Source: JAFEBO01 sp044221315 (GTDB taxonomy: Bacteria > Planctomycetota > Phycisphaerae > Phycisphaerales > UBA1924). From it: 64,000 nucleotides of DNA. The notes below the pieces were generated by a model. The model saw only the letters and a program-made list of their open reading frames with translations. It was not told the origin of the DNA and ran no database searches. This document shows, one piece after another, positions 24,781 to 34,045 of the stretch. Made by a program: the position numbers and the translations under genes. The DNA lies in the NCBI GenBank assembly GCA_044221315.1, contig JBGAPK010000008.1:1-64000 (forward strand). Reading direction: 5' to 3'. Positions within the stretch are counted from its first letter, which is position 1, and each line of letters opens with the position of its first letter.

Positions 24781-25946
24781 GCATGCTCGGCATCATCCTC
24801 GCCATTTCATTCGCGTTCGCGGCGCTGGCCCTGCTGGTGACGGTGGTGAATCTCGCGGTGTACCGCAGACCGCCGGCCGAAAACGCCGGGCCGGGCGTTG
24901 GCGGGCCGCTTGTTTCCGTCTGCATCCCGGCCCGCAACGAAGAGGGGAATCTGGCGCCCTGCGTGCGGTCGGTTCTGGCGAGCACGCATGGCAATCTTGA
25001 AGTGCTGGTGTACGACGACCAGAGCACGGACCGGACGCCGGGAATCCTGGCGGACCTGATCGCGGCCGATCCGCGTGTTCGCGGGGCGTCCACGGTCTCG
25101 CTTCCCGAGGCCTGGAACGGCAAGCAGCACGCGTGCTGGCGGATGAGCAAGGAGGCAAGGGGTGATTGGCTGGTCTTCACCGATGCGGACGTGCGCTTTG
25201 AGCCGGGGTGTCTTTCGCGGGCGCTCGGCGCGGCGGCAAAGTACAACGCTTCGCTCATCTCGACGTTCCCGCGCCAACTGACCGGCTCGCTCGCGGAAGA
25301 CCTCGCGGTGCCGATGATCTTCTTCGTGCTCTTCTCGTATCTGCCGATGCCGATGATGCGGAGGGGGAACAACCCGAACGCATCGGCGGGATGCGGGCAG
25401 TTCCTGATGGTGACGCGGGAGGCGTACGACAGGTCGGGCGGGCACGCGGCGTTCCGGGATTCGATGCACGACGGGGTGAAGATGCCGCGGGAAGTGAGGA
25501 AGGCGGGGTTCCACACCGACCTGTTCGACGGGACGGGGTTGCTTTCGGTGCGGATGTATCGCGGGCTGACTCAGACGTGGCGCGGGTTTACGAAGAACGC
25601 GTACGAGGGGCTTGGGTCGTTTGGATTGCTCGTGTTCATGACCGTGGTGCACATCCTCGCGCATGTGCTGCCGTGGGGCGTGCTGGCGTATGTTGCGGTG
25701 CAGAGGATGTCGGGACCGCTCGCGTCGGACGTGTGGGCGGCGGGCGTGCTCGCGGCGGCGTGCGTGGCGCTGAATCTGATCCAGCGGACGCTTCTTTCGA
25801 TCCGGTTCCGGCAGGGGTTGACGCCGATCGTGCTGCACCCGATCGGAGTTCTTTTCATGACGGCGATTCAGTGGCGGAGTTTTTATCTGGCCCGTACGAA
25901 CCAGCGTGCGTGGCGGGGACGGGTGCAGACGACGGCAGCGGCGTAG
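24777..25946 (+). CDS. Membrane-associated GT2 glycosyltransferase (CrtQ/HpnB-like)
   Basis: This 389-residue protein has an N-terminal membrane helix (IILAISFAFAALALLVTVV), a GT-A domain with VSVCIPARNEEGNL, VYDDQSTDRT and the DxD motif FTDADVRF, and three or four C-terminal membrane helices (from about residue 280). The layout matches CrtQ (diaponeurosporenoate glycosyltransferase) and hopene-associated HpnB-type enzymes. The overlap with the PlsC-like gene makes a two-gene unit for lipid or carotenoid decoration likely. A hairpin (Family F) lies 60 bases downstream. Confidence 0.8.
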   Translation: MSMLGIILAISFAFAALALLVTVVNLAVYRRPPAENAGPGVGGPLVSVCIPARNEEGNLAPCVRSVLASTHGNLEVLVYDDQSTDRTPGILADLIAADPRVRGASTVSLPEAWNGKQHACWRMSKEARGDWLVFTDADVRFEPGCLSRALGAAAKYNASLISTFPRQLTGSLAEDLAVPMIFFVLFSYLPMPMMRRGNNPNASAGCGQFLMVTREAYDRSGGHAAFRDSMHDGVKMPREVRKAGFHTDLFDGTGLLSVRMYRGLTQTWRGFTKNAYEGLGSFGLLVFMTVVHILAHVLPWGVLAYVAVQRMSGPLASDVWAAGVLAAACVALNLIQRTLLSIRFRQGLTPIVLHPIGVLFMTAIQWRSFYLARTNQRAWRGRVQTTAAA

Positions 25947-26008
25947 GGCGGGCTTCTTCCCCGGCGCGAGCGAGCACGCGTGAACTTTCCCAAATGATCG
26001 GCTTTCCG

Positions 26009-26032
26009 ACCTCCCGCTTACGCGGGAGGCTC
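26009..26032. repeat. Family F hairpin, copy 1
   Basis: GACCTCCCGCTTACGCGGGA then GGCTC. The stem CCTCCCGC / GCGGGAGG has a TTAC loop. It lies between the GT2 gene and rsmD and lacks a T tract, so it may be a repeat rather than a terminator. Relatives are at 53059 and 54645. Confidence 0.6.
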
Positions 26033-26056
26033 TATTCGGAGCGCCTTTACTTCTCC

Positions 26057-26980
26057 ATGCGAATCATCGCCGGAGAGTTCCGCTCGCGAAGGCTATTTAC
26101 GCCGCCGGACGATTCTGTGACGCGGCCGATCCCGGACCGGGTGAAGGAATCGGTGTTCGCGCTATTGCGCGGGCATATCGAGGGGAGCGAGATTTTCGAT
26201 GCGTTTGCGGGGACGGGGGCGATCGGGCTGGAGGCGTTGTCGCGCGGGGCCAAACGGGTGGTGTTCGTGGAGCAGAGCCGGCAGATCGCGGCCCTGCTCA
26301 AGCAGAACATCGAGCATTTCGGGGTGCAGGACCGGAGCGAACTGGTCAACAGCGATGCCCTGGGCATCGGCGCGATCTCACGCTGCCCGAGCGGCGTGCG
26401 GGTCATTTTCCTCGATCCGCCCTATCCGCTGGTGCGCGATCCCTTGGGGTGGCGGCGCGTTGTGAGCGCGATGCAGCAGTTGGCGCGGAATCTGACGGAG
26501 GACGGGTTCTTGGTGCTGCGGACTCCGTGGCCGCTCTTCGAGGACGAGCCCGTTGAGCCCGAGCCGCTCGGGGCGCATCGCGGCTGGAAGAAAGGGAAGA
26601 AGGGCTACAAGGACGAGGAGCGGCGGATCAAGAAGGGGCACTGGGATGTGCTGCTCGATGCGGGGGCGACGAAGAAGAGGGGGACTCCCGATCCGCGCGA
26701 AGCAAGGCGCGGCTCACGCAAGCCGGGAGCCGGCGCCGGCCCGAAGGGCCTTCGCGAGGCGGGGGAGACACCGTTCGGAGATGAGTGGGAAGAGATGGAT
26801 CTTGAGGACGTGATGCCGACGCCGGAACCGGACGATGCGGGAGCGATTCCATCAGCGGAGGCGCCTGTGGCGCCGGCGCCGAAGCCTCAGAAGGTGATTG
26901 ATGTGAAGGTGCCGGGTCTGCGCGGGCCTGAGACGCATGTGTACGGATCGATGGCGGTGCATTTGTATATGAGGGGGTAG
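26057..26980 (+). CDS. rsmD: 16S rRNA (guanine-966-N2)-methyltransferase RsmD with long C-terminal insert
   Basis: RsmD methylates G966 of 16S rRNA during 30S assembly. Family signatures are MRIIAGEFRSRRL, the start TRPIPDRVKESVFALL, the SAM loop FDAFAGTGAIGLEALSRGA and the catalytic DPPYP (Asp120). Ordinary RsmD is about 180-200 residues; this is 307. A polar, low-complexity block of about 125 residues (roughly 168-292, rich in Lys, Gly, Glu, Pro and Ala) separates the strand ending LRTPWPLF from a final strand VYGSMAVHLYM. The insert looks disordered and has no matching repeat in the window. Confidence 0.87.
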   Translation: MRIIAGEFRSRRLFTPPDDSVTRPIPDRVKESVFALLRGHIEGSEIFDAFAGTGAIGLEALSRGAKRVVFVEQSRQIAALLKQNIEHFGVQDRSELVNSDALGIGAISRCPSGVRVIFLDPPYPLVRDPLGWRRVVSAMQQLARNLTEDGFLVLRTPWPLFEDEPVEPEPLGAHRGWKKGKKGYKDEERRIKKGHWDVLLDAGATKKRGTPDPREARRGSRKPGAGAGPKGLREAGETPFGDEWEEMDLEDVMPTPEPDDAGAIPSAEAPVAPAPKPQKVIDVKVPGLRGPETHVYGSMAVHLYMRG

Positions 26981-27069
26981 GGGTAGATTGGCGGATCGGA
27001 AGGGCAGCAGAATCATCGAATTGCACGAAACCCGCTTCGGCTTGTTGAGTGATGCGGATCTTCGCGGTG

Positions 27070-27891
27070 TTACTTCTGCACTTCGAAGAGGTAGACGAAA
27101 TAGGAGTTATCCACTTCCTTGGCCGAGCGGATGGGCAGGTGCATCGAGTGTCCCCCGATCAGCCACTGCGGGAACGGAATCCATTTCCCCGTCTGCTCCG
27201 CTTCAAGGACCTTGAGCCCGGCGCGTTCGGCGCGTCCTCGGAAGTCCGCATCGGTGAAGAGGTGGATGAAGTGCTTGTTCGCACCCTTGACCTTGACCTT
27301 GGTGCAGTGTCCGTTGGCAACGGTGATCATCACCTTGGCGCCGTTGCGGCAGACGCGGACGAGTTCTCGGAGGCCCTTGTCGACGTCGGGGACGTGCTGC
27401 ATCATCTCTACGCAGGCGGCCATATCGACGCAGTTGTCGGCGAGGGGAATGGACTCGATCGAGGCGATGGCGATGTTGACGCGGGGATCCCTGGCGACGA
27501 TGCGGGTGACGTTGAACTCGCTGATTCCAAAGTCGATGGCGTTGTAGGCGATTCCTTTGGGGAGGAAGCGCCGGAGGGACATATCGCCGGGGCCGCATTC
27601 GAGGAAGGTGGTTTCTTTGGTTGCGTACTTACGGATCCAGCGGGCCAGGCGGTACTGGAGGAACTGGTGACCGAAGATGTTCTCGCTGGCCCGGATGAGC
27701 GGCCAGAGGACGGCCTTGACGCGGCGTTTGATGCCGGTGTTGGGGCGGACTCCGGCGATGTAGGAATCGAGGCCGGCCTCGCGCGTGCGTTCGACGGCGA
27801 GGTATTCGCTGACGGGGATGCGGACGCCGGCGACCTCGATCGACTTGGTTGTGGTGAAGGGGAGGCGGTTGGCGATCGCGGGCGCGTTCAT
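27070..27891 (-). CDS. SAM-dependent methyltransferase, class I
   Basis: This 273-residue cytoplasmic protein has a SAM-binding loop near residue 95 (FLECGPGDMSLRRF), a second acidic strand end (YNAIDFGISE) and a VDMAACVEMMQHV segment typical of ubiE-like methyltransferases. It starts at the ATG at 27891. It lies divergent from the SGNH/MBOAT genes, about 190 bases away, and may modify a sugar or lipid made by that locus. The substrate is unknown. The ribosome site is weak. Confidence 0.75.
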   Translation of the reverse strand: MNAPAIANRLPFTTTKSIEVAGVRIPVSEYLAVERTREAGLDSYIAGVRPNTGIKRRVKAVLWPLIRASENIFGHQFLQYRLARWIRKYATKETTFLECGPGDMSLRRFLPKGIAYNAIDFGISEFNVTRIVARDPRVNIAIASIESIPLADNCVDMAACVEMMQHVPDVDKGLRELVRVCRNGAKVMITVANGHCTKVKVKGANKHFIHLFTDADFRGRAERAGLKVLEAEQTGKWIPFPQWLIGGHSMHLPIRSAKEVDNSYFVYLFEVQK

Positions 27892-28080
27892 CGGGTGTGA
27901 AGAGTAGCGATCGGCATGGCGCACAGGCCGTTTTGAGGCATCCTGGCCATAGAATCTGCTGGAGGCACGTCCTCCCGACCGAAGTAGTCCGGGTTGTTTG
28001 CGCGGAAGGGCGGTCCGATGTGGGATCGTTCCGGGCCGCAGGACCTTGTCGGCCGAATTTCGCCCGAGCCCCCACGCCCG

Positions 28081-29250
28081 ATGAGCAAAGACACACACTT
28101 CTCATCCGAGTTCGAGGCGGCGGTCATGCACCGTCGCTCCCACAACGATCTGTGGAAGGAGCGGCTTGGCGCCCTGATCGCGGCGTTCGTGATCGCGGCG
28201 GGCCTTGTGGCGTATTACAACTCGCGCCGGGTGATCCCGGATCAGATCGCGCTGGGCGCGGCGGTGCAGGTCGTTCCGGCGATCTGGAAGGGCATGCCGG
28301 TCGATGGGCACCGGGTGCAGGACTATCCCAAGGTCTTCCCGCCCAAGAACCCGGGCGACGACCGTCTGTGGATCTGGCTCGGCAATTCTCAGATGCACTG
28401 CATCAACCAGTTGCAGGCGGGCGATCAGGTGGCGAGCGCGCACGCAAGCCAGATCATGGGCTTCCCGGTCTTCGGGCTTTCGATCCCGAACGCGAGTCTG
28501 CGGGAGAACTACGCGGTGACGGCGTGGGCGCTCAGCAAGGCCAAACCCAAGTGGGTGATCGTGCCCGTCGTCTACTACATGTTCCGCATGTACGACCTGC
28601 GGACGGCCTTCGCGGATATCTACGACGATCAGGCAAAGGCGAAACTGGCCTCGACGCCGTCGGGGGTTGAGCTTCTCAAGGAGATCGAGAAGCTTGGCGT
28701 GGAAGAGAACAAGGACGCGCAGGGCACATCGCGGCTCGGCTTCTCGCTCCAGGATTACTCCGAGCGGCATCTGAACGATGCCCTCAGCAGCTTCTCGCAG
28801 GTGTGGCGAGATCGCGATCAGTCGTACGCCGCGGTTGTGGCCGACTGGTACAACTGGCGCCAGTGGGCGATGCGGATCAAGACGGATACGAAGCGGCCGA
28901 TGATCCCGGCGCGCCTCGCGGCGAACATGAAGGCGCTCGAGTCGCTGATCGAACTGGCGAAGTTGAACGGAGCGAAGGTGCTGGTCTACGTGGCGCCGAT
29001 CCGGTGGGACGTCGAGCCGCCGTACGAACTGCCGCAGTATCACTCCTGGAAGGTCGAACTCCAGAAACTCTGCGAGAAGGACGGGGCGACGTACCTCGAC
29101 CTCGACCATCTGATCCCGGACACCCTGTGGGGCACGGTCTCGGACCAGGTGGACTTCATGCACTTCCAGGGAAAGGGGCACGAGATCCTGGCCAAGAAGA
29201 TCACGGAAGAAATCACCAAGGCCGAGGCCGCTGCGGACAAGGGGAAGTGA
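28081..29250 (+). CDS. SGNH-hydrolase-like membrane-anchored protein, acetylation partner of MBOAT
   Basis: This 389-residue protein has one N-terminal membrane helix (LGALIAAFVIAAGLVAYY). The exported domain carries a degenerate nucleophile block (WIWLGNSQMHC, where SGNH proteins have GDS or GNS) and a C-terminal catalytic-like DQVDFMHFQGKGH that fits the Asp-x-x-His pair. AlgJ/AlgX and DltD-type proteins act together with MBOAT transferases to O-acetylate exopolysaccharide or teichoic acid. The next gene is an MBOAT, 38 bases downstream, supporting this role. The start at MSKDTH (28081) is chosen over longer versions without homology. Confidence 0.75.
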   Translation: MSKDTHFSSEFEAAVMHRRSHNDLWKERLGALIAAFVIAAGLVAYYNSRRVIPDQIALGAAVQVVPAIWKGMPVDGHRVQDYPKVFPPKNPGDDRLWIWLGNSQMHCINQLQAGDQVASAHASQIMGFPVFGLSIPNASLRENYAVTAWALSKAKPKWVIVPVVYYMFRMYDLRTAFADIYDDQAKAKLASTPSGVELLKEIEKLGVEENKDAQGTSRLGFSLQDYSERHLNDALSSFSQVWRDRDQSYAAVVADWYNWRQWAMRIKTDTKRPMIPARLAANMKALESLIELAKLNGAKVLVYVAPIRWDVEPPYELPQYHSWKVELQKLCEKDGATYLDLDHLIPDTLWGTVSDQVDFMHFQGKGHEILAKKITEEITKAEAAADKGK

Positions 29251-29288
29251 TCGGGTGGCTTGAGGCTGGGGTCTGACCGGAAAGATTC

Positions 29289-30752
29289 ATGCTCTTCAAT
29301 TCCCTCACCTACATGCTCTTCATGGTCCTGATGGTGCCCCCGGCCGTCTTCGGGCCGCAGTGGCTGCGTCGGGCCATCCTGTTCTTCGGCGGAATCATCT
29401 TCTATGCGTTCTGGCGGATCGACTTCACGGCGCTGGTCCTGTTCACCGCGTTTGTGGACTGGTTCGGCGGGCTGCGGATCTATCACGCCAGGTCGAAGAA
29501 GACCAAGAAGGCGTGGATGGTGCTCAGCCTGACGATGAACCTGACGGTTCTGGGCTTCTTCAAATATTTCTACTTCGCGGTGGGAACGACGCAGAGCATC
29601 GTCGCGCTGTTCGGCGGCCATTTCGAGATGGACCTGCCGTTCAAGATCATCCTGCCGCTGGGTATCAGTTTCTACACGTTCCACTCGCTGAGCTACGTCT
29701 TCGACATGTACCGGGGCGTGGTGCCGCCGATCAAGTACTACACCGAGTTCATCACGTACGTGATGTTCTGGACGCAATTGGTCGCCGGACCGATCCTTCG
29801 GGCGCACGAGATCATCCCGCAGCTCGAGAACTACAAGCGGCCCACCAAGGGCGAGGCGGTGTACGCGCTCGAGGAGATCCTGCAGGGGTTCTTCAAGAAG
29901 GTCGTGCTGGCGGACCAGATCGCGCCGCTGGTGGACGCGGGCTTTGCCATGCCCTCGTCGAGCCTGGGCACGCTGGACGTCTGGGTGCTGGCGTTCGCCT
30001 TCGGGTTCCAGATCTACTTTGACTTCTCGGGGTATTCATCGATCGCGCTGGGCTCGGCGCGGCTGATGGGCTTCCAGTTCCCGCCGAACTTCAATTGGCC
30101 GTACCTGGCGACATCGCCCCGGGAATTCTGGCGCCGTTGGCACATTTCGCTCTCGACGTGGATCCGGGATTACCTGTACTTGCCGCTGCAGGGCGCCACG
30201 TTCCAGCGCAAGACGCGTGTTGGGCTGGCGGACGCCAAGTCGGACAAGCCGGAGACGGAGACGCGCCGGACGATCGCGCTGTTCCTGACCTGGTTCATCA
30301 TGGGCCTCTGGCACGGGGCGGCTTGGACGTTTGCACTCTGGGGACTCTGGCACGCGGCGTTCGTCTGGCTGCACCGGGCAACCGAGCCCGTGCGGGTGCG
30401 GTTTCCGATGGCCGTCCGCGTGGTTGGCGGGTTCATCCTGACGCTGATGATCGAGATGCTGGCGTGGATCTTCTTCCGCGCCGGCACGATGACCGACGCC
30501 CTGACGATGATCGGGCGCGCCCTGGATCCGCGCTACCTGCGCGTCCGCTCGCTCCGCGAGACGGATTACATGTACGTCTTCCTGTATTTCGCCGGCTTCA
30601 TGATCACAGCGGCGGCGTGGCAGATCAACAAGCGGCCGCAGCTGCCGCGACCGGTGCGGCTGGTCACGCTGGCCTGCTCGCACGCGGTGATGATCTTCTT
30701 CGTCTTCCTGCTGCTCCGGCAGGTGAAGTCGTTCATCTACTTCCAGTTTTGA
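29289..30752 (+). CDS. MBOAT family O-acyltransferase (AlgI-like)
   Basis: This 487-residue polytopic membrane protein has the MBOAT hallmarks YFDFSGYSSIALGSARLMGF, FWRRWHISLSTWIRDYLYLP and the catalytic histidine in GLWHGAAWTF (His342). AlgI-type enzymes pass acyl groups across the membrane to a partner that acetylates polysaccharide. The SGNH gene just upstream is the likely partner. It starts MLFNSLTYMLF, as do many AlgI homologues. The target polymer is unknown; the O-antigen-ligase-like gene next door suggests an envelope glycan. Confidence 0.92.
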   Translation: MLFNSLTYMLFMVLMVPPAVFGPQWLRRAILFFGGIIFYAFWRIDFTALVLFTAFVDWFGGLRIYHARSKKTKKAWMVLSLTMNLTVLGFFKYFYFAVGTTQSIVALFGGHFEMDLPFKIILPLGISFYTFHSLSYVFDMYRGVVPPIKYYTEFITYVMFWTQLVAGPILRAHEIIPQLENYKRPTKGEAVYALEEILQGFFKKVVLADQIAPLVDAGFAMPSSSLGTLDVWVLAFAFGFQIYFDFSGYSSIALGSARLMGFQFPPNFNWPYLATSPREFWRRWHISLSTWIRDYLYLPLQGATFQRKTRVGLADAKSDKPETETRRTIALFLTWFIMGLWHGAAWTFALWGLWHAAFVWLHRATEPVRVRFPMAVRVVGGFILTLMIEMLAWIFFRAGTMTDALTMIGRALDPRYLRVRSLRETDYMYVFLYFAGFMITAAAWQINKRPQLPRPVRLVTLACSHAVMIFFVFLLLRQVKSFIYFQF

Positions 30753-30846
30753 CGGTGCGGGCGGTGGAGAGAAGAAACGCCGGCCCTGCCGGGCGGGCGG
30801 CGAAGCTTCTTCACCCATGATTCACCATGCCTGAGAAGACGACTCT

Positions 30847-32217
30847 CTAGGAGTTCTGGCCGTACTCGAGGGCTGCGGGGTATGACTCGGAGCCCCAGGC
30901 CTGCTCTTCGAGGGCGGCGGTGCGGACGTTGGCGGCCCGGACCTCATCAAAGTAGATCTTGGCGAGCACGATCCAGAAGTAGAAAGGCACGGGCTGCCCG
31001 ACCACGCTGCCCTGTTTGAACGCAACCAGGAGGCTGAACAGGCAGATGCCGGCCCATGCGGCAACGGTTCCTCGCCCGATCGGGTCGTCGGTCCAGGCGG
31101 CGATCATGCGCCGTGCGTACTGGTAGGTGTACGCGCCCGCGACGGCCGCAAGGGAGAATCCGATGATGCCGTAGTCGAGCAGCAGTTCGGCGATGATGTT
31201 GTGGGGGTAGTCAAAGACATGCCCGGTGAAGTACGCGAACGAATTGGTTCCGTTGCCGATGATCCAGCCCTTGGGGTTGCTGGCGAGGAAGCCCATCGCC
31301 TCGAGGAATCGCTGCTGGCGGTCGGCCGAGCCTTCCTTGAGGAGGGAGACGTCCCAGCGGCGCATGGCCTCTGCGTTCAGAAAGAGCGAGAAGGTCACAA
31401 AGATCATTGCGACTATGAAGAGCACGCCGAAGGCCACAATGAGGAACTGCTTGGCGTCCTTGATCTTGCGGGCCACGGGAAACATGGCGACGGCGATGAG
31501 CACGGCGAAGATGATCTGCCCGCGTGAACCGGAGACGATGGCCATTCCCAGGCCCAGGATCAGCCCGCCGACCATGAAGACGATGCCCAGGCGGCCCTTG
31601 TCGCGGAAATTCATCAGCGCTGCGGCGACCATCATCATGCCGCCGGTGTCGGCCAGGGCGAGGGGATTGCTCGTGAAGTCGCCGACGCCGTAGGTGTATC
31701 CCAGGTCGACCACGAAGCGGCCGCCGGCCCAGCGGGCGCTGGGGTTCAGAAGGTAGAAGACGGTGAGGATGCAGCCAATGGTAACGGTGATGAACAGGCC
31801 TTTGCGCAATTCCTCGAGGGAACTGAGCAGGAAGGGGTAGATGAAGAGGAAGAGGATGATGTACGAGATAGCGTTCACGTACATGTTCATGGCCGATTCG
31901 CGCGCGGGCGTATAGAGCAGCGCGAACGTCATCATGGCGTAAAGGGCGAGGGTGCACCAGGTGACGGGGTTGAAGAACGAAACGATCGTCAGGTTCTTCT
32001 TGGTTGACTTGTAGAGAACCGCCATCCCGGCGATCGCCGCGATGCCGGCCGACAACTGCGGGCCGTATTGCACGAGCGCGGGAAGGTATCCCTGGATGAC
32101 CTGCTTGAACGGGAACATCAGGTTGACGAGGGCGAAGGCCCACGTCGGGCGCACGATCGACCAGATCGAGAAAACGATCAGGCCGAAGATCATGATCACG
32201 CCGATCGCTTGCGTCAT
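30847..32217 (-). CDS. O-antigen ligase/polymerase-like membrane protein
   Basis: This 456-residue protein has about 11 hydrophobic segments. A large periplasmic loop (about residues 290-340) includes DRQQRFLEAMGFLASNPKGWIIGNGTNSF then HVFDYPHNIIAELLLDYG, the pattern of Wzy/WaaL (O-antigen ligase family) proteins, where PHN is a common motif. These enzymes polymerise or ligate lipid-linked glycans in the periplasm. It is encoded convergent to the MBOAT gene. The start MTQAIGVIMIF at 32217 places the first helix at the N terminus. Confidence 0.8.
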   Translation of the reverse strand: MTQAIGVIMIFGLIVFSIWSIVRPTWAFALVNLMFPFKQVIQGYLPALVQYGPQLSAGIAAIAGMAVLYKSTKKNLTIVSFFNPVTWCTLALYAMMTFALLYTPARESAMNMYVNAISYIILFLFIYPFLLSSLEELRKGLFITVTIGCILTVFYLLNPSARWAGGRFVVDLGYTYGVGDFTSNPLALADTGGMMMVAAALMNFRDKGRLGIVFMVGGLILGLGMAIVSGSRGQIIFAVLIAVAMFPVARKIKDAKQFLIVAFGVLFIVAMIFVTFSLFLNAEAMRRWDVSLLKEGSADRQQRFLEAMGFLASNPKGWIIGNGTNSFAYFTGHVFDYPHNIIAELLLDYGIIGFSLAAVAGAYTYQYARRMIAAWTDDPIGRGTVAAWAGICLFSLLVAFKQGSVVGQPVPFYFWIVLAKIYFDEVRAANVRTAALEEQAWGSESYPAALEYGQNS

Positions 32218-32398
32218 TGGTCGAGGCTCGGTCTTCTTTTCGGTTAAGGCGTGAACGCCTCCGAACGATATCGGCCCAGGGTCGCGCCGGGTTCGGCAAT
32301 TCTTCGGTGTTCTTCGACATCTTGCTCTGCGGGCGGGGTTTGCGGGTGCCCGCACGCGGTCGGCGGGGCTGAGGGGGCAAGCCCGGGCAATCGCCCCA

Positions 32399-32626
32399 CT
32401 AGCGCAGCAGGACGAAGGCGAGGATCGCCAGCAGAACCCCGGCGGTCACAAGCACCCACTTGGGGATTCCGGGGCGCAGCGATTCCTGGACGGCCCCGCC
32501 GCATTTCCAGCAGATCTCGGCGTCGTCGTAAAGGGTTGTGCCGCAGGAGGGACAGGTCTGCGTGACATCGCCGAACCTCTCGAGGTCTTCCTCGCTGGGT
32601 CCGTCGTCGATTTCGTCTCGTTTCAT
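32399..32626 (-). CDS. Zinc-ribbon protein with C-terminal membrane anchor
   Basis: This is a 75-residue protein. Residues about 23-43 form a zinc ribbon (TCPSCGTTLYDDAEICWKCG) with four cysteines; one hydrophobic helix ends the protein (WVLVTAGVLLAILAFVLL). Such proteins are common and not characterised. It has the same orientation as the O-antigen-ligase-like gene but is upstream of it, separated by about 180 bases. An alternative start is four codons upstream. Confidence 0.62.
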   Translation of the reverse strand: MKRDEIDDGPSEEDLERFGDVTQTCPSCGTTLYDDAEICWKCGGAVQESLRPGIPKWVLVTAGVLLAILAFVLLR

Positions 32627-32783
32627 CCGGCGCGCCATCGAGCGGATTCTTGCCCGGCGGCTTTGCGTGGGCATCGCGGAGGCCCGGGGGCCCCGTCTTT
32701 GCGCCCGACGGGTGGTGCCCAGCAATTCCGGTGCTCTGCACTTCTACCCTTGCCGGCTGGCCCCTCCCCAATCCAAACTCCCG

Positions 32784-33905
32784 ATGTGGCTTCAATCGAC
32801 GTTCGCGGGCGCGCTGCGGTCGGCGATCACGCTGCCGCTGGCCGCCGGGCTGGGCCCATCGACGAACATCGCCCACGCCGGGGGGGCGCTCTTTGCGCGG
32901 TTGCCGTTCAATCGCCGGCACGTTCGCCGGGCCACGATGAACCTGGAGGTGGCATTTCCGGAGTGGTCAAGGGAGAAAAGGGAAGAGGTTGCGATTGCTT
33001 CGTATCAGCATCTGGCGCAACTCGGGGTTGAATTGGCGTTTACGCCGCGGCTTGTGAACCACGACGGCTGGAGCCGGCACATCGCGCTCGGGCCGGTTCA
33101 CGCGGGGTATCACAAGGTGCTGGCGGGGGGGCCGTGCATATTGGTGACGGGGCACTGCGGGAATTGGGAACTGGTGGGCTACGCGGTATCGATGCTGGGA
33201 TTTCCGATGCAGGCGGTGTATCGCCCGCTGGATCTAAAGCCCCTCGATGCGTGGGTACGGGAAAGCCGGGAAAAGCGCGGGTTGGTGCTGGTTTCCAAGT
33301 TTGGGGCGGTGCGCCAGTTGCCGGAGGGAATGAAGCGTGGGGTGCCGGCGGGTCTGGTCGCGGATCAAAACGGCGGTGATTACGGGCTCTTCGTGCCGTT
33401 CTTCGGACGGTTGACAAGCACATACAAGTCGATCGGACTGCTGGCTTTGCAGTTCAACGCGACGATCCTGTGCGGGATTGCTCGCCGCCTGGAGCCGGGC
33501 GAGCAGCCGCCTCGGGACAACTTCTTTGCGCACCACCTGAATCCGGAGCGCGACACGGCGGAAGCGACCTCGGGTCGGATGCGTTACGTGATGGAGATGA
33601 CCGACGCGTTCGGGCCCGATGATTGGGAGGGAACGCCGGACCCGCTGTTCTATATCACGGCGCGGTATCGGAGGTCCATCGAGAAGATGGTGCGACGATC
33701 GCCCCGGCAATACCTGTGGATGCACCGCATCTGGCGGAGCCGCCCGGTGCACGAGCGCAAGGACAGGGAATTCCCCGCAAGCATCCGCGCCAAACTGGAG
33801 GCGCTGCCCTGGATGACGCAGGCGGACCTCGACGCGATCGTTCATCGGAGCGATCTGGACCGGGCGCTGATCCGCGAGAAGGCGGATCACGGGTTCCGTG
33901 TTTAG
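32784..33905 (+). CDS. Lysophospholipid / lipid A-type acyltransferase (LpxL/HtrB-like)
   Basis: This 373-residue protein has the HX4E motif GHCGNWE, seen in lauroyl/myristoyl transferases that complete lipid A. Other blocks are RRATMNLEVAFPEWS near the N terminus, a central YRPLDLKPLDAWV, and QYLWMHRIWRSRP near the end, where LpxL proteins have QYLWxHRRWK. The family covers lipid A and other lipids. Planctomycetes carry lipid A genes, so an outer-membrane role is reasonable. The ATG at 32784 gives the family-typical N terminus. The start is closely divergent from the zinc-ribbon gene. Confidence 0.85.
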   Translation: MWLQSTFAGALRSAITLPLAAGLGPSTNIAHAGGALFARLPFNRRHVRRATMNLEVAFPEWSREKREEVAIASYQHLAQLGVELAFTPRLVNHDGWSRHIALGPVHAGYHKVLAGGPCILVTGHCGNWELVGYAVSMLGFPMQAVYRPLDLKPLDAWVRESREKRGLVLVSKFGAVRQLPEGMKRGVPAGLVADQNGGDYGLFVPFFGRLTSTYKSIGLLALQFNATILCGIARRLEPGEQPPRDNFFAHHLNPERDTAEATSGRMRYVMEMTDAFGPDDWEGTPDPLFYITARYRRSIEKMVRRSPRQYLWMHRIWRSRPVHERKDREFPASIRAKLEALPWMTQADLDAIVHRSDLDRALIREKADHGFRV

Positions 33906-33973
33906 TGGGAAGTGACCGTGCGGATCGACGTCCGAGAAAAACGCATTTCAGGTAAATTCTGACCGAATTTTTC

Positions 33974-34003
33974 TTGGGAACTCCCCCATTTTCGCTGTAG
34001 GCT
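33974..34003 (+). promoter_or_regulatory. Weak candidate promoter of the five-repeat dockerin-tailed gene
   Basis: An AT-rich island before the gene holds TTGGGA (33974), an 18-base spacer and TAGGCT. The ATG lies about 45 bases on, after GGGAGG. Confidence 0.28.
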
Positions 34004-34045
34004 GAAGTTATCGCCGCTAGTCCGCGGCGCGCGGGAGGTCCCATT

